A stretch of DNA of 64,000 nt from positions 5,483,501-5,547,500 of the forward strand of contig NZ_JAZHRX010000001.1 in the NCBI RefSeq assembly GCF_036924645.1, given 5' to 3'. This stretch comes from Bradyrhizobium sp. AZCC 2176. Lineage in GTDB: Bacteria > Pseudomonadota > Alphaproteobacteria > Rhizobiales > Xanthobacteraceae. The notes beneath the pieces were generated by a model. The model ran no database searches. It was not told the origin of the DNA and was given only the letters and a program-made list of their open reading frames with translations. Shown here in pieces: positions 46,759 to 56,732 of the stretch. How positions within the stretch are numbered: the first letter of the stretch is position 1; every line of letters starts with the position of its first letter. The translations under genes were made by a program, and so were the position numbers.

Positions 46759-47628
46759 CTACGCTGCCTGCCGATTGAGCCCCAGATAGTCCAGACCGAT
46801 ATCGAGCGCGGCGGAGCTGTGCGTCAGCCAGCCGGCCGAAATCAGGTCGACGCCGGTGGCGGCGATCGCCTTGGCGGTCTCGGCGGTGATGCGGCCGGAA
46901 GCTTCCGTGATTGCCCGGCCGCCGGTCATGGTGACTGCCTGCCGCAGTTGCTCGAGCGTCATGTTGTCGAGCAGCACGGCATCCACGCCGATCGCAAGGG
47001 CCTGTTCGAGCTGCGAGAGGGTGTCGACCTCGACCTCGATCTTGACGAGGTGGCCGGCATGCGCCCTTGCGCGCTCGATCGCGGTTCTGACATCGCCGGC
47101 CAGCGCAATGTGATTGTCCTTGATCAGGATGGCGTCGTCGAGGCCGAAGCGGTGATTGCTGCCGCCACCGGCGCGGACCGCGTATTTTTCCAGCGTGCGC
47201 AACCCGGGCGTGGTCTTGCGGGTGCAGACGATGCGCGCCTTGGTGCCTTGCGCGGCTGACACCAGCGAGGCCGTCGCGGTGGCGACGCCGCTGAGATGGC
47301 AGAGAAAATTCAGCGCCGTCCGTTCACCGGTCAACAGCCCGCGCGCCGGCCCCTCGATCGCGGCGATCACATCTCCCGGCACAACGGCGCTTCCGTCAGG
47401 CCGCTCGGCAGTGAGCCGGATGGCAGGATCCATGAGCTGAAACGCACAGCGCGCGATGTCGAGCCCGGCCACGACGCCGGGCTGGCGCGCGCGCAACACC
47501 AGCGAGGCCTGCCGGTCGGCTGGGACGATCGCATCCGCCGTGATGTCGCCCGCGCGGCCTAGGTCTTCGAGCAGGGCGGTTCGAACCAGCGGCTCGTACA
47601 TGATGGGCAGAAGTGGGGCTAGTGTCAC
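46759..47628 (-). CDS. nadC: nicotinate-nucleotide pyrophosphorylase (carboxylating)
   Basis: NadC turns quinolinate and PRPP into nicotinate mononucleotide. The 289-residue protein shows ALNFLCHLSGVATATASLV, CTRKTTPGLRTLEKYAVRAG, GGSNHRFGLDDAILIKDNHI and KIEVEVDTL, VDAVLLDNM, all diagnostic. It starts with GTG overlapping the nadB stop (GTGA), so the nadA-nadB-nadC genes are coupled in one operon on the minus strand. Confidence 0.96.
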   Translation of the reverse strand: MTLAPLLPIMYEPLVRTALLEDLGRAGDITADAIVPADRQASLVLRARQPGVVAGLDIARCAFQLMDPAIRLTAERPDGSAVVPGDVIAAIEGPARGLLTGERTALNFLCHLSGVATATASLVSAAQGTKARIVCTRKTTPGLRTLEKYAVRAGGGSNHRFGLDDAILIKDNHIALAGDVRTAIERARAHAGHLVKIEVEVDTLSQLEQALAIGVDAVLLDNMTLEQLRQAVTMTGGRAITEASGRITAETAKAIAATGVDLISAGWLTHSSAALDIGLDYLGLNRQAA

Positions 47629-49174
47629 GGCTGGGCACTCCCAACAGACAGAGATCCGGTTTCAACAATGTCGCTGGCGGTGTCGAGCGTTTCCGCAAGC
47701 GAGATGGAAGACGGCACGGCCGAGGGCATGGCGTCGGCGAAGTCGCTGCGGTAATGCCCGCCGCGGCTTTCCTCCCGCCGCCAGGCGGCGACCGCGATCA
47801 TCAATCCAACCAGCGCGGGATTGGAGGCCGCGGTGCTACCGCTGGCGATCGGATAGAGGCCGCGGATCGCGCGTTCGATACCGTGCCGGTCGCGGAGCAC
47901 GCCGAGGCCCTGGGACAGGATCGGCCGCACGGCCGAAGGATCGGACGTGGGCGGAAGCGTGTTGGCCGCACGCGCCGTCAACGGAGCTCGGCTCGCACTC
48001 TGGACGCTCTCGGCTACCCATTGCGCACAGACGATCGCTTCCATCAGCGAATTGCTGGCGAGGCGGTTGGCGCCGTGCAGCCCGGTACGGCTGACCTCGC
48101 CGCAGGCCCACAGGCCGTTCACGGTACTGCGTCCCTCGATATCCACCGATATCCCGCCCATGTGGTAGTGCACCGCCGGCCGCACCGGAATCGGATCGGT
48201 CGCGGGATCGATCCCGGCCATCTTGCAGAAGGCGGAAATGACGGGATAGCGTTTTGCAAATTCCGCTCCCGGATGTTTCCGCGCATCGAGGAAGACGCGA
48301 TGGCCTTCGGCGCGGCGGCGCCAGACCGCGCGCGCGACGATATCGCGGGGCGCGAGTTCGGCCCCTGGCTGGTCCGCCATGAAGCGCTGCCCGGCGTCGT
48401 CGATCAGAATCGCGCCGTCGCCGCGCACGGCCTCGGTGACCAGCGGCATCGGGCGTGACGGCCCGTCGAAGGCGGTCGGGTGAAACTGGATGAATTCGAG
48501 ATCGGAGAGCAGCGCGCCCGCGCGTGCCGCCAGCGCCAGCCCCTGGCCGAAGCAGCCGGCCGGGTTGGTGCTGTCCAAAAACAGCCCGCCAATGCCGCCC
48601 GTCGCGAGCACCACGCGGCCGGTGTCGATTACGAGCGGACCCTGCGCGTTCATCGCGAGCACGCCCTTGACGGCGTTATCCTCGACAATCAGGCTCCGCG
48701 CCTCGACGCCCTCGAGCAACGTGACCGATGGGCAGCGGCGCACCGCTGCGATCAGCGCGCGCATGATCTCGCGCCCGGTGCCGTCGCCGGTGGCGTGCAC
48801 AATCCGGTTGCGGCTATGCGCGGCTTCGAGGCCAAGCCGCCAGCCGCCATCGGGTCGACGGTCGAAGGCGACACCAAGTCTTGCGAGATGTTCGACGGCC
48901 GCAGGCGCCGCATGAACGATCCGGTGCGCGACGGGCTCGTCGCACAGGCCGGCACCGGCGGCCAGCGTATCGGCCAGATGCAGGGCAGGGTCATCATCCC
49001 CGCCCATCGCCGCGGCAAGGCCGCCTTGTGCCCACAGGCTCGACGCCTCCGCACCGAGCGGCGCCTTCGACAGCAGCAACACCGGCTCCGGCGCCATCTG
49101 CAGCGCCGTCATCAACCCGGCGGCGCCGCCGCCGATGATGACGGGACGGTTGTTGAGCGCTGAAATCTGCGTGC

Positions 49175-49178
<4 letters not shown>
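47625..49178 (-). CDS. nadB: L-aspartate oxidase
   Basis: NadB oxidises aspartate to iminoaspartate, the NadA substrate. The 517-residue flavoprotein begins with the FAD motif [17 protein letters not shown], then [18 protein letters not shown] and [43 protein letters not shown], all family marks. ATG 49178 is chosen; a longer in-frame extension to 49478 lies inside nadA and is Arg-rich noise. It overlaps nadA by 4 bases (ATGA) and nadC by 4. Confidence 0.96.
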
Positions 49179-50161
<983 letters not shown>

Positions 50162-50162
50162 T

Positions 50163-50181
50163 TATACTCTCCTTGAGTATA
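50163..50181 (-). promoter_or_regulatory. NadQ-type operator 1, overlapping the nadA ribosome binding site
   Basis: TATACTC (50163-50169) and GAGTATA (50175-50181) are a perfect 7-base inverted repeat with a 5-base spacer. The box ends only 1 base before the nadA start codon, and on the gene strand its spacer and right arm contain AAGGAG, the nadA ribosome binding site. Confidence 0.8.
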
Positions 50182-50189
50182 TCTTGGCT

Positions 50190-50208
50190 TATACTTATCC
50201 TGAGCATA
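50190..50208 (-). promoter_or_regulatory. NadQ-type operator 2, upstream of box 1
   Basis: TATACTT and GAGCATA with a 5-base spacer match box 1 at 12 of 14 arm positions. Its centre lies 27 bases from the centre of box 1, about two and a half helical turns away. It is 7 bases after the nadQ stop. Confidence 0.7.
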
Positions 50209-50215
50209 ATCGATG

Positions 50216-51172
50216 TCAAGTGCGCGAAAGCGGAAGCTTGGTTCCGGCAATCGCCCGTTCGGCCAGCACGCCGTGGCGGAACCTGAACAATTTGGCGGGA
50301 CGGCCGACGGTGTCGGCGGCGATTGCGCCAGTTTCCTCAACGAGTTGCTGCTGCTCGATCAGGCGGCGAAAATTCTGCTTGTGCACCAGCCGGCCTGCAA
50401 GCGCTTCAACGCTGCGTTGCAGTTGCAGCAGGGTGAATTCCGCCGGCATCAGTTCGAACACCACGGGGCGGTATTTGATCTTGGCGCGCAGCCGCGCGAT
50501 CCCAGTGGCGAGAATGCGGCGGTGATCTCCGGTCATTGGTTTGCCCGGAATGACGCTCGTCGCCGGTGCCCCGTCACGCACGGCTTCCGGGATCAGGCCG
50601 GCCTCATAGAGCAGCTCGTAGCGCTGCAGCACCAGCTCCTCGTTCCATTCGCGATCGTCGAGGCCAAACGTGATGGTGGCGCGCTGCCAGCGTTCGCGCT
50701 GCAGGCCGGTGGTATCTGCAGATTTCGACCACGCCCGCAGCCGCGACGCCAATGTCTTCGAAAGCGAAGCAGGGAGACCAGACCGTTGATCCTCCCAGGG
50801 GAAATATTCGTACCAGCCGGACCAATGTGCCTCAAAACCCGCGCCGACCTTGTCTTCGCGGGTCAGGCCCAGATAGCTGATCGAGATCGAATGCGGCGAC
50901 TTGGCATGTCCGGCCCGCCCGCGATCGGCGAAAGTGTAGAGCTGCTCGACATAGCCGAGGGGATGGCCGGTCTGCGCCTCGACCCATGCCCGCAATCCCG
51001 TCTGCAGCGAACGGTGCGAAAATTCGAACGGGCCGCTCGGCAGCGCGCCGTCGTTGGCGATGGTCATGATCTTGGGTTCGCCGTCGGTGACGGCGACGAG
51101 GACGGCGACCAGGTCCGCCGTGATCGCATTGGCAGCGCCCGTTCTGCTTTCTTTTCGCGGTGCCCCTGCCAC
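50216..51172 (-). CDS. nadQ: NUDIX-related transcriptional regulator of NAD synthesis (NadQ type)
   Basis: The 318-residue protein begins with a NUDIX-like domain (AITADLVAVLVAVTDGEPKI, PFEFSHRSLQTGLRAWVEAQ and YVEQLYTFADRGRAG) and ends with a winged-helix part (FTLLQLQRSVEALAGRLVHK, NFRRLIEQQQLVEETG). This is the COG4111/NadQ group that controls nadABC in Rhizobiales. The NUDIX catalytic box is not conserved, so it senses rather than hydrolyses. The start is GTG 51172. It lies directly upstream of nadA, separated by 54 bases that carry two operators. Confidence 0.87.
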   Translation of the reverse strand: MAGAPRKESRTGAANAITADLVAVLVAVTDGEPKIMTIANDGALPSGPFEFSHRSLQTGLRAWVEAQTGHPLGYVEQLYTFADRGRAGHAKSPHSISISYLGLTREDKVGAGFEAHWSGWYEYFPWEDQRSGLPASLSKTLASRLRAWSKSADTTGLQRERWQRATITFGLDDREWNEELVLQRYELLYEAGLIPEAVRDGAPATSVIPGKPMTGDHRRILATGIARLRAKIKYRPVVFELMPAEFTLLQLQRSVEALAGRLVHKQNFRRLIEQQQLVEETGAIAADTVGRPAKLFRFRHGVLAERAIAGTKLPLSRT

Positions 51173-51208
51173 GTCGGTCGTCCGTCTCCGTTATCGGCTA
51201 GTGCGCGT

Positions 51209-51676
51209 TTAGCAATATCCGTACACGCCGCAAGCATATGGCAGACGATTCCAAAAGGGGCCATAGGACGGGCCGCCGTAATAGGGGCCGTCATAGCTGT
51301 AGGAGTGGCTGGTTCCGTAATAGCCGGGCAGCGTCGATGATCCCGGCAGCAACGGCGTGCCGTAGACGCGCGGCGCGTAGGGCACGACGTCCACCGGCGT
51401 GAACAGCACGTCGGGATCCTCTTCCTCGACCACCAGCGTGCGGCCGCGGCGCACATAGCGCGGCGCTGCAGCAGGCGCAACCGTGGTCCGGTAGTTGTAA
51501 TGGGTGCGGGGCAGGCCGGGCGGCAATTTGCTCGCCGCGCGAACCGCGGCGCGCTTGGCGGCGGCGGGGCCGCCTTTGGCAGCGGCGGGGCCGTTCGTGG
51601 TGGTGGCAGGGCCTTCGGCGGCAGCAGTTCCGATCGCGAAAATCGCGACGAGAAATGGCGTCATCCAGCGCAGCAT
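51209..51676 (-). CDS. hypothetical secreted protein, Ala/Pro/Gly/Tyr-rich
   Basis: The 155-residue protein has a signal peptide (RWMTPFLVAIFAIGTAAAEG), then Ala/Gly/Pro-rich low-complexity repeats (GPAAAKGGPAAAKRAA) and a Tyr/Gly-rich C-terminus (GYYGTSHSYSYDGPYYGG) that ends in two Cys (PYACGVYGYC). It is probably exported to the periplasm or surface. I recognise no family. It lies 36 bases upstream of nadQ on the same strand, but need not share its role. Confidence 0.72.
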   Translation of the reverse strand: MLRWMTPFLVAIFAIGTAAAEGPATTTNGPAAAKGGPAAAKRAAVRAASKLPPGLPRTHYNYRTTVAPAAAPRYVRRGRTLVVEEEDPDVLFTPVDVVPYAPRVYGTPLLPGSSTLPGYYGTSHSYSYDGPYYGGPSYGPFWNRLPYACGVYGYC

Positions 51677-51790
51677 CGTTTGCTCCGAATCATCGAGGGC
51701 GGCTCAGCACCACTTTATGCCGGAATGAGCGTTAACGAGAGGCTTGTGATTTCGGAGATCAGGTCGTCGGGGGAGCAAGCCGCGGTTGCG

Positions 51791-51890
51791 AACTCCGTCG
51801 TCATGGCCGGGCTTGTCCCGGCCATCCACGTCTTGGCACCGGGCTCGAAGGGCGTGGATGCCGGGGTCAAGCCCGGGCATGACGGAGTTC
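51791..51890. repeat. intergenic palindrome with AACTCCGTC / GACGGAGTT ends
   Basis: AACTCCGTCGTCATGGCC and GGGCTTGTCCCGGCCATCCA on the left are mirrored by GTCAAGCCCGGGCATGACGG and AGTT on the right, around GGGCTCGAAGG. It is a long near-perfect inverted repeat between a secreted-protein gene and metY. Confidence 0.8.
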
Positions 51891-51927
51891 TGTTCGCCAA
51901 CGCTCGCAATGACAGCCGAAGGCCGTT

Positions 51928-53208
51928 TTACGCGCTGAGCGCCTGCTCCAGATCCGCGATCAGATCTTCCTTGTCCTCGATACCGATCGATAGGCGCACC
52001 ACATCGGGCCCCGCGCCAGATCTCACCTTCGCTTCGTCGTCGAGCTGGCTGTGGGTGGTCGATGCCGGGTGAATCACCAGCGAACGGGTGTCGCCGACAT
52101 TGGCCAGATGCGAGAACAGTTTCAGGTTCGACACCAGGTTGACACCGGCGTCGTAGCCGCCCCGCAGGCTGAAGGTGAATACCGCGCCGGCGCCCTTCGG
52201 CGCGTATTTGCGCGCGAGCTTGTTGTACTTGTCGCTGGCAAGGCCGGCATAGTTCACCGATGCCACAGCGGAGTGGCCCGCAAGAAATTCCGCGACCGCC
52301 TTGGCGTTTTCGCAATGCTTCTGCATGCGCAGCGGCAGCGTCTCGATGCCGGTCAGGATCATGAAGGCGTTGAACGGCGACAGCGCCGGGCCGAGGTCGC
52401 GCAGGCCAAGCACCCGGCAGGCGATCGCGAAGGCGAAATTGCCAAAGGTCTCCTGGATCCGGATGCCGTGATACTCCGGCCGCGGCTCGTTGAGCATCGG
52501 ATATTTGTTGTCCTTCGACCAGTCGAAGGTGCCGGCGTCCACGATGATGCCGCCGAGCGAATTGCCGTGGCCACCGAGAAATTTCGTCAGCGAGTGCACG
52601 ACGATGTCGGCGCCGTGATCGATCGGGCGGATCAAATATGGCGTCGCCAGCGTGTTGTCGACGATCAGCGGCACGCCGGCCTTGCGGGCCACTTCCGCGA
52701 TCGCCTCGATGTCGGTGATGCTGCCGGCGGGATTGGCGATCGATTCGATGAAAATCGCCTTGGTGCGCGGCGTCACCGCGCGCTCGAAACTGCCGATATC
52801 GTCGGGGTCGGCCCACGCCACGTTCCAGCCAAAACTCTTGAATGCATGCGTGAACTGGTTGATCGAGCCGCCGTAGAGTTTTCGCGCGGCGATGAACTCG
52901 TCGCCCGGCATCAGCAATTGTTGCAGCACGACGACCTGCGCCGCGTGCCCCGAGGCAACCGCCAGCGCCGCGGTGCCGCCTTCCAGCGCCGCTATGCGCT
53001 CTTCCAGCACGGCGGTGGTCGGATTGCCGATGCGGGTATAGATGTTGCCGAACGCCTGCAGCCCGAACAGCGACGCAGCATGGTCGGCATCGTTGAACAC
53101 GAAGGACGTGGTTTGATAGATTGGCGTCACCCGTGCGCCGGTGGTGGGGTCGGGCTGCGCGCCCGCATGCACGGCAAGTGTCGAAAATCCCGGGAGACGG
53201 TCGGTCAT
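51928..53208 (-). CDS. metY: O-acetylhomoserine aminocarboxypropyltransferase (sulfhydrylase)
   Basis: MetY makes homocysteine from O-acetylhomoserine and sulfide; it is a cytoplasmic PLP enzyme. The 426-residue protein has TLAVHAGAQPDPTTGARVTP, YTRIGNPTTAVLEERIAALEG, the PLP-lysine segment HSLTKFLGGHGNSLGG, and VIHPASTTHSQL, all standard. The N-terminus is set at 53208 with AGGAC upstream; a longer frame to 53277 is less likely. I looked for a SAM riboswitch upstream and saw no match to the consensus I know. Confidence 0.94.
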   Translation of the reverse strand: MTDRLPGFSTLAVHAGAQPDPTTGARVTPIYQTTSFVFNDADHAASLFGLQAFGNIYTRIGNPTTAVLEERIAALEGGTAALAVASGHAAQVVVLQQLLMPGDEFIAARKLYGGSINQFTHAFKSFGWNVAWADPDDIGSFERAVTPRTKAIFIESIANPAGSITDIEAIAEVARKAGVPLIVDNTLATPYLIRPIDHGADIVVHSLTKFLGGHGNSLGGIIVDAGTFDWSKDNKYPMLNEPRPEYHGIRIQETFGNFAFAIACRVLGLRDLGPALSPFNAFMILTGIETLPLRMQKHCENAKAVAEFLAGHSAVASVNYAGLASDKYNKLARKYAPKGAGAVFTFSLRGGYDAGVNLVSNLKLFSHLANVGDTRSLVIHPASTTHSQLDDEAKVRSGAGPDVVRLSIGIEDKEDLIADLEQALSA

Positions 53209-53358
53209 TCTTTGTCCTGTTCTTTGGCTTGCGCGAAATGCGCCGGCGATGCTGATCGCAGCCGCGTCCGCCGTCAAGGCGAGGCGTTCACATGTGGCGG
53301 ATTGAAAACGGGTCTGCCTCGTCAGGTCGCGTCTTCGAAATAATCGTTTCTCATTGCG

Positions 53359-53943
53359 TCACGTTGGCTCGCTTTTGTTCTTTGCAGCGCGATCCGATGC
53401 GGCCGTTGCGCCGCCGCCGACGCTCATCCGGTTGAGCGACAGCCGCATGCCCTGGGTCGGGATCGGCGCGCGCTTCGAGCTCAGCGTGCGCGAATTGACT
53501 CCCATCCACGAAATTTCCGATGACAGCCGTCCATACTCGATCTTCGGACAGCGGTTCATCACCACCTTGAGACCGGCGGCTTCGGCCTTCTCGGCAGCCA
53601 CGTCGTCGCGCGCGCCGAGCTGCATCCAGATCACTTTCGGCGGCGGCGACAAGGTCAGGGCCTCTTCGACAACTGGCATGATGTGGCTGGAATTGCGGAA
53701 GATGTCGATCATGTCGACGGGGCGGCCGATATCCGACAGCGAGGCGACGAAGGGTTTGTCGAGCAAGCTCTTGCCGACGTGACCCGGATTGACCGGGATC
53801 ATGTCGTAGCCGCGCTGCGCCAGATATTTGAACGCAAAATAGCTCGGCCGCACATTGACCGCCGAGGCGCCGACCATCGCGATCGACTTCACGCCGTTGA
53901 GGATGCTGCGGATGTAATTGTCGTCGTAATTGTCGTGGTTCAT
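53359..53943 (-). CDS. CoA-binding domain protein
   Basis: The 194-residue protein has a Rossmann-type CoA-binding domain: SIAMVGASAVNVRPSYFAFK, YDMIPVNPGHVGKSLLDKPF, DMIDIFRNSS and VIWMQLGARDDVAAEKAEAA, then MNRCPKIEYGRL, as in the YccU/CoA-binding family. A C-terminal tail of about 50 residues extends beyond the domain. Function is unknown. It is not clearly in operon with metY, being 150 bases upstream of that gene. Confidence 0.88.
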   Translation of the reverse strand: MNHDNYDDNYIRSILNGVKSIAMVGASAVNVRPSYFAFKYLAQRGYDMIPVNPGHVGKSLLDKPFVASLSDIGRPVDMIDIFRNSSHIMPVVEEALTLSPPPKVIWMQLGARDDVAAEKAEAAGLKVVMNRCPKIEYGRLSSEISWMGVNSRTLSSKRAPIPTQGMRLSLNRMSVGGGATAASDRAAKNKSEPT

Positions 53944-53957
53944 AGCTGTTCCTTAGA

Positions 53958-54060
53958 CCCTCATGGTGAGGAGCGCGGAACGCGCGTCTCGAACCATGAG
54001 GCCGCAGTCGGGCCTTCATCCTTCGAGACGCCGCTTGCGCGGCTCCTCAGGATGAGGAGC
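53958..54060. repeat. intergenic repeat with CCTCATGGTGAGG / CTCAGGATGAGG units
   Basis: CCTCATGGTGAGGAGC and GGAACGCGCGTCTCGAACCA on the left resemble GGCTCCTCAGGATGAGGAGC on the right, with CTTCGAGACGCC between. I recognise this as a common Bradyrhizobium intergenic repeat (LDPHGEERGTRVSNHEA when translated). It lies between two same-strand genes. Confidence 0.72.
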
Positions 54061-54062
54061 AG

Positions 54063-54887
54063 TCACTTATCCTGCCACTTCGGCTCGCGCTTCTCGATGA
54101 AGGCGCCGATGCCTTCCTCGGCGTCGCGCGCCATCATGTTCTCGGTCATCACTTCCGCCGTGTAGCGATAGGCGTCGGCAAGGGTCATTTCGGCCTGGCG
54201 ATAGAATGCCTCCTTGCCTAGCTTGACGGTATAAGCCGATTTGAGCGCGACCTTCTGCGCCAGCGCGATCGCCGCATCGCGCTCGGTGCCTGCGGCCACG
54301 ACGCGGTTGACGAGGCCGATATTCTTCGCCGTGGCCGCCGAAATCGGCTCGCCCGTAAGCAGCATCTCCATCGCCTGCTTGCGGGGAATGTTGCGCGACA
54401 GCGCCACCATGGGCGTCGAACAGAACAGGCCGATATCGACGCCGGGGGTGGCGAAGCCCGCGGCCTCGGAGGCGACCGCGAGATCACAACTCGCCACGAG
54501 CTGGCAGCCGGCGGCCGTTGCGATGCCCTGCACGGCGGCGACCACGGGTTTCGGCAGATGCACGACCGCCTGCATCATTGCGCTGCAGGCGTTCATGATC
54601 TGCCCGAAATAGGCGCGGCCGCGATCGGCATCGCTCCGGCGCGCGGTCAGTTCCTTCATGTCGTGCCCCGCGGAGAAGGCCGGGCCATTGGCCGCGATGA
54701 CGACGGCGCGGACGCTGTTGTCGTCGTGGATTTGCTTCAGCGCGCCATGCAGCTCGGCGATCAGGCTCTCCGACAGGCTGTTGCGCGCCGCCGGCCGGTT
54801 GAGCGTGAGCAGGCGGATGCTGCCGATGTTTTCCTGCAGCAGGATCGGAGGTTGTGGCGTGGGTGCGCGAGCAGTCTGGGCGGGCAT
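54063..54887 (-). CDS. enoyl-CoA hydratase
   Basis: The 274-residue protein is a crotonase-fold enzyme: IRLLTLNRPAARNSLSESLI, FSAGHDMKEL (oxyanion hole), PKPVVAAVQGIATAAGCQLV and ASCDLAVASEAAGFATPGVD. The second Glu of typical hydratases is replaced in GVDIGLFCST, as in other crotonase-fold subfamilies (for example the ECHDC3 type), so hydratase activity is not certain. ATG 54887 begins the protein; a frame to 54950 is less likely. It is divergent from a PaaI-type thioesterase, suggesting acyl-CoA turnover. Confidence 0.88.
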   Translation of the reverse strand: MPAQTARAPTPQPPILLQENIGSIRLLTLNRPAARNSLSESLIAELHGALKQIHDDNSVRAVVIAANGPAFSAGHDMKELTARRSDADRGRAYFGQIMNACSAMMQAVVHLPKPVVAAVQGIATAAGCQLVASCDLAVASEAAGFATPGVDIGLFCSTPMVALSRNIPRKQAMEMLLTGEPISAATAKNIGLVNRVVAAGTERDAAIALAQKVALKSAYTVKLGKEAFYRQAEMTLADAYRYTAEVMTENMMARDAEEGIGAFIEKREPKWQDK

Positions 54888-54973
54888 TTCCGAGGTTTCC
54901 ACTCCGAGATTTTCATTTGGGCTTTGATGATAACCTAATGTAACAGGCACCCTGAATCGAGGGCAGGGGTGGC

Positions 54974-55402
54974 ATGGCGGCAGCGAAAATGAGCGTGGCT
55001 GAGCTGGAGAAGTTCCTCCGCGAGGAATTTCCCCAAGCCTTCAGCGATGGCGACATCACCATCGAGAGCGCCGACGGCGAGACATGCCTGCTGCGGCGGC
55101 GCTATGACGAGCGCATGCTGCGTCCGGGCGGCACGGTGTCGGGGCCGACGCTGATGGCGATGGCCGATTTCGCGATGTATGTGGTGCTGCTCTCGGCGAT
55201 CGGCCCGGTGGGACTGGCGGTGACGACCAATCTCAACATCAATTTCCTGCGCAAGGGCCTGCCGGGCCAGGACGTGCTGGCCGCGGCGCGTCTCCTGAAG
55301 CTCGGCAAGCGGCTGGCGGTCGGCGAGGTCAATCTGCTGTCGGGCTCGTCGCCCGATCCGATCGCTCATGTGACGGCGACCTACTCCATTCCAAATACAT
55401 AG
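54974..55402 (+). CDS. PaaI family hotdog-fold thioesterase
   Basis: The 142-residue protein has the hotdog pattern: RMLRPGGTVSGPTLMAMADF, AMYVVLLSAIG, TTNLNINFLRKGLPGQDVLA, and ARLLKLGKRLAVGEVNLLSG, as in PaaI/phenylacetyl-CoA thioesterases. The catalytic Asp lies in MADFAM. It hydrolyses short or aromatic acyl-CoAs. It is divergent from the enoyl-CoA hydratase, with 86 bases between. Confidence 0.88.
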   Translation: MAAAKMSVAELEKFLREEFPQAFSDGDITIESADGETCLLRRRYDERMLRPGGTVSGPTLMAMADFAMYVVLLSAIGPVGLAVTTNLNINFLRKGLPGQDVLAAARLLKLGKRLAVGEVNLLSGSSPDPIAHVTATYSIPNT

Positions 55403-55555
55403 GGTTTTGAACGGTATTATTGCACCATATTTTTAAACTATTGTTTTTGCTAGATTAATTTACGCGAATTGGCGTTGACGGAAACGGCGTCGTTCTCTAG
55501 AAACCCGCCAGTTCGGCGCATCTGGCGCCGATTTCCATTTTCACGGATTCCTCAT

Positions 55556-56020
55556 ATGAAAACCTATTCGGCAAAGCCCGCCGAGGTGACGAAGAAGTGG
55601 GTGCTGATCGACGCCAAGGGTCTGGTCGTCGGCCGGCTCGCCACCCTGGTCGCCATGCGCCTGCGCGGCAAACACCTTCCGACCTACACGCCCCATGTCG
55701 ATTGCGGCGATAACGTCGTCATCATCAACGCGGCGCATGTCGTGCTGACCGGTCGCAAGCGCGACAACAAGGTCTACTACAAGCACACCGGCTTCATCGG
55801 CGGCATCAAGGAACGCACCGCGAAGTCGATCCTCGAGGGTCGTTTCCCGGAGCGTGTGGTCGAGAAGGCCATCGAGCGCATGATCCCGCGCGGTCCGCTC
55901 GGCCGTGTGCAGATGGGCAATCTGCGCGTCTACCCCGGTCCCGACCATCCGCATGAAGCCCAGCAGCCCGAGAAGGTTGATATCGCTTCGATGAATCGCA
56001 AGAACATGAGGGCCGCATAA
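55556..56020 (+). CDS. rplM: 50S ribosomal protein L13
   Basis: The 154-residue protein shows [57 protein letters not shown] and [20 protein letters not shown], all typical L13. It is an early-binding 50S protein. ATG 55556 is the family start; a longer frame from 55469 lacks similarity. rpsI follows after 1 base, the standard rplM-rpsI operon. An AT-rich region just upstream (55420-55460) is the likely promoter. Confidence 0.98.
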   Translation: MKTYSAKPAEVTKKWVLIDAKGLVVGRLATLVAMRLRGKHLPTYTPHVDCGDNVVIINAAHVVLTGRKRDNKVYYKHTGFIGGIKERTAKSILEGRFPERVVEKAIERMIPRGPLGRVQMGNLRVYPGPDHPHEAQQPEKVDIASMNRKNMRAA

Positions 56021-56021
56021 G

Positions 56022-56498
56022 ATGTCGGATACCATGCAGTCGCTCGACCAGTTGGCGTCGCTGAAGACGGCCGCTCCGGAAGCGCCGAAATACGTCAAGA
56101 AGGTCGACAAATACGGCCGCGCCTATGCCACCGGCAAGCGCAAGGACGCGGTCGCCCGCGTCTGGATCAAGCCGGGCGCCGGCAAGATCGTGGTCAACAC
56201 CCGCGAAGTCGAAGTCTATTTCGCCCGTCCGGTGCTGCGGATGCTGATCCAGCAGCCGCTGGTCGCGGCCGCACGCGCCGGCCAGTACGACGTCATCTGC
56301 ACGGTCGCCGGCGGCGGTCTGTCGGGGCAGGCGGGTGCGGTGCGTCACGGCATCTCCAAGGCTTTGACGAACTTCGAGCCGGATCTGCGCGGCGTCCTCA
56401 AGAAGGGCGGCTTCCTGACCCGCGACTCCCGCACCGTGGAGCGCAAGAAGTACGGCCGGGCGAAGGCGCGCAAGTCGTTCCAGTTCTCGAAACGCTAA
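56022..56498 (+). CDS. rpsI: 30S ribosomal protein S9
   Basis: The 158-residue protein has an N-terminal extension of about 30 residues and then the S9 domain: [67 protein letters not shown] and the C-terminal [20 protein letters not shown] followed by KSFQFSKR. The final KR contacts the P-site tRNA. A strong terminator follows at 56543. Confidence 0.98.
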   Translation: MSDTMQSLDQLASLKTAAPEAPKYVKKVDKYGRAYATGKRKDAVARVWIKPGAGKIVVNTREVEVYFARPVLRMLIQQPLVAAARAGQYDVICTVAGGGLSGQAGAVRHGISKALTNFEPDLRGVLKKGGFLTRDSRTVERKKYGRAKARKSFQFSKR

Positions 56499-56542
56499 TC
56501 GCTTCACTAAAATTGCAGCGGATTGCTGCATCAACAGACGAG

Positions 56543-56570
56543 AAAAGGGGCGCCGGTGGCGTCCCTTTTT
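56543..56570 (+). terminator. rho-independent terminator after rpsI
   Basis: AAAAGGGGCGCC pairs with GGCGTCCCTTTTT around a GGT loop, with one unpaired G and one T, followed by the T run. It lies 45 bases after the rpsI stop. Confidence 0.9.
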
Positions 56571-56732
56571 GCTTACTATTTAGTGATGGGTTACCACGGA
56601 TTTTCGTGAAAACTTGCTTACCCGCGCAAACGGAATTGGAACACGGCACTTCTAGTGTCCATTTTGGAATGGCGCGAAATTGCATTTCAGTGTGCGCCGA
56701 ACAAGTTGCATCACACGCGTTCGGGTGAGCCC

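Noticed and set aside
53209..53358. SAM riboswitch before metY
   Set aside because: The leader lacks the SAM-II core sequence that I know from Alphaproteobacteria; only a weak GAGGC/GCCTC pairing was seen.
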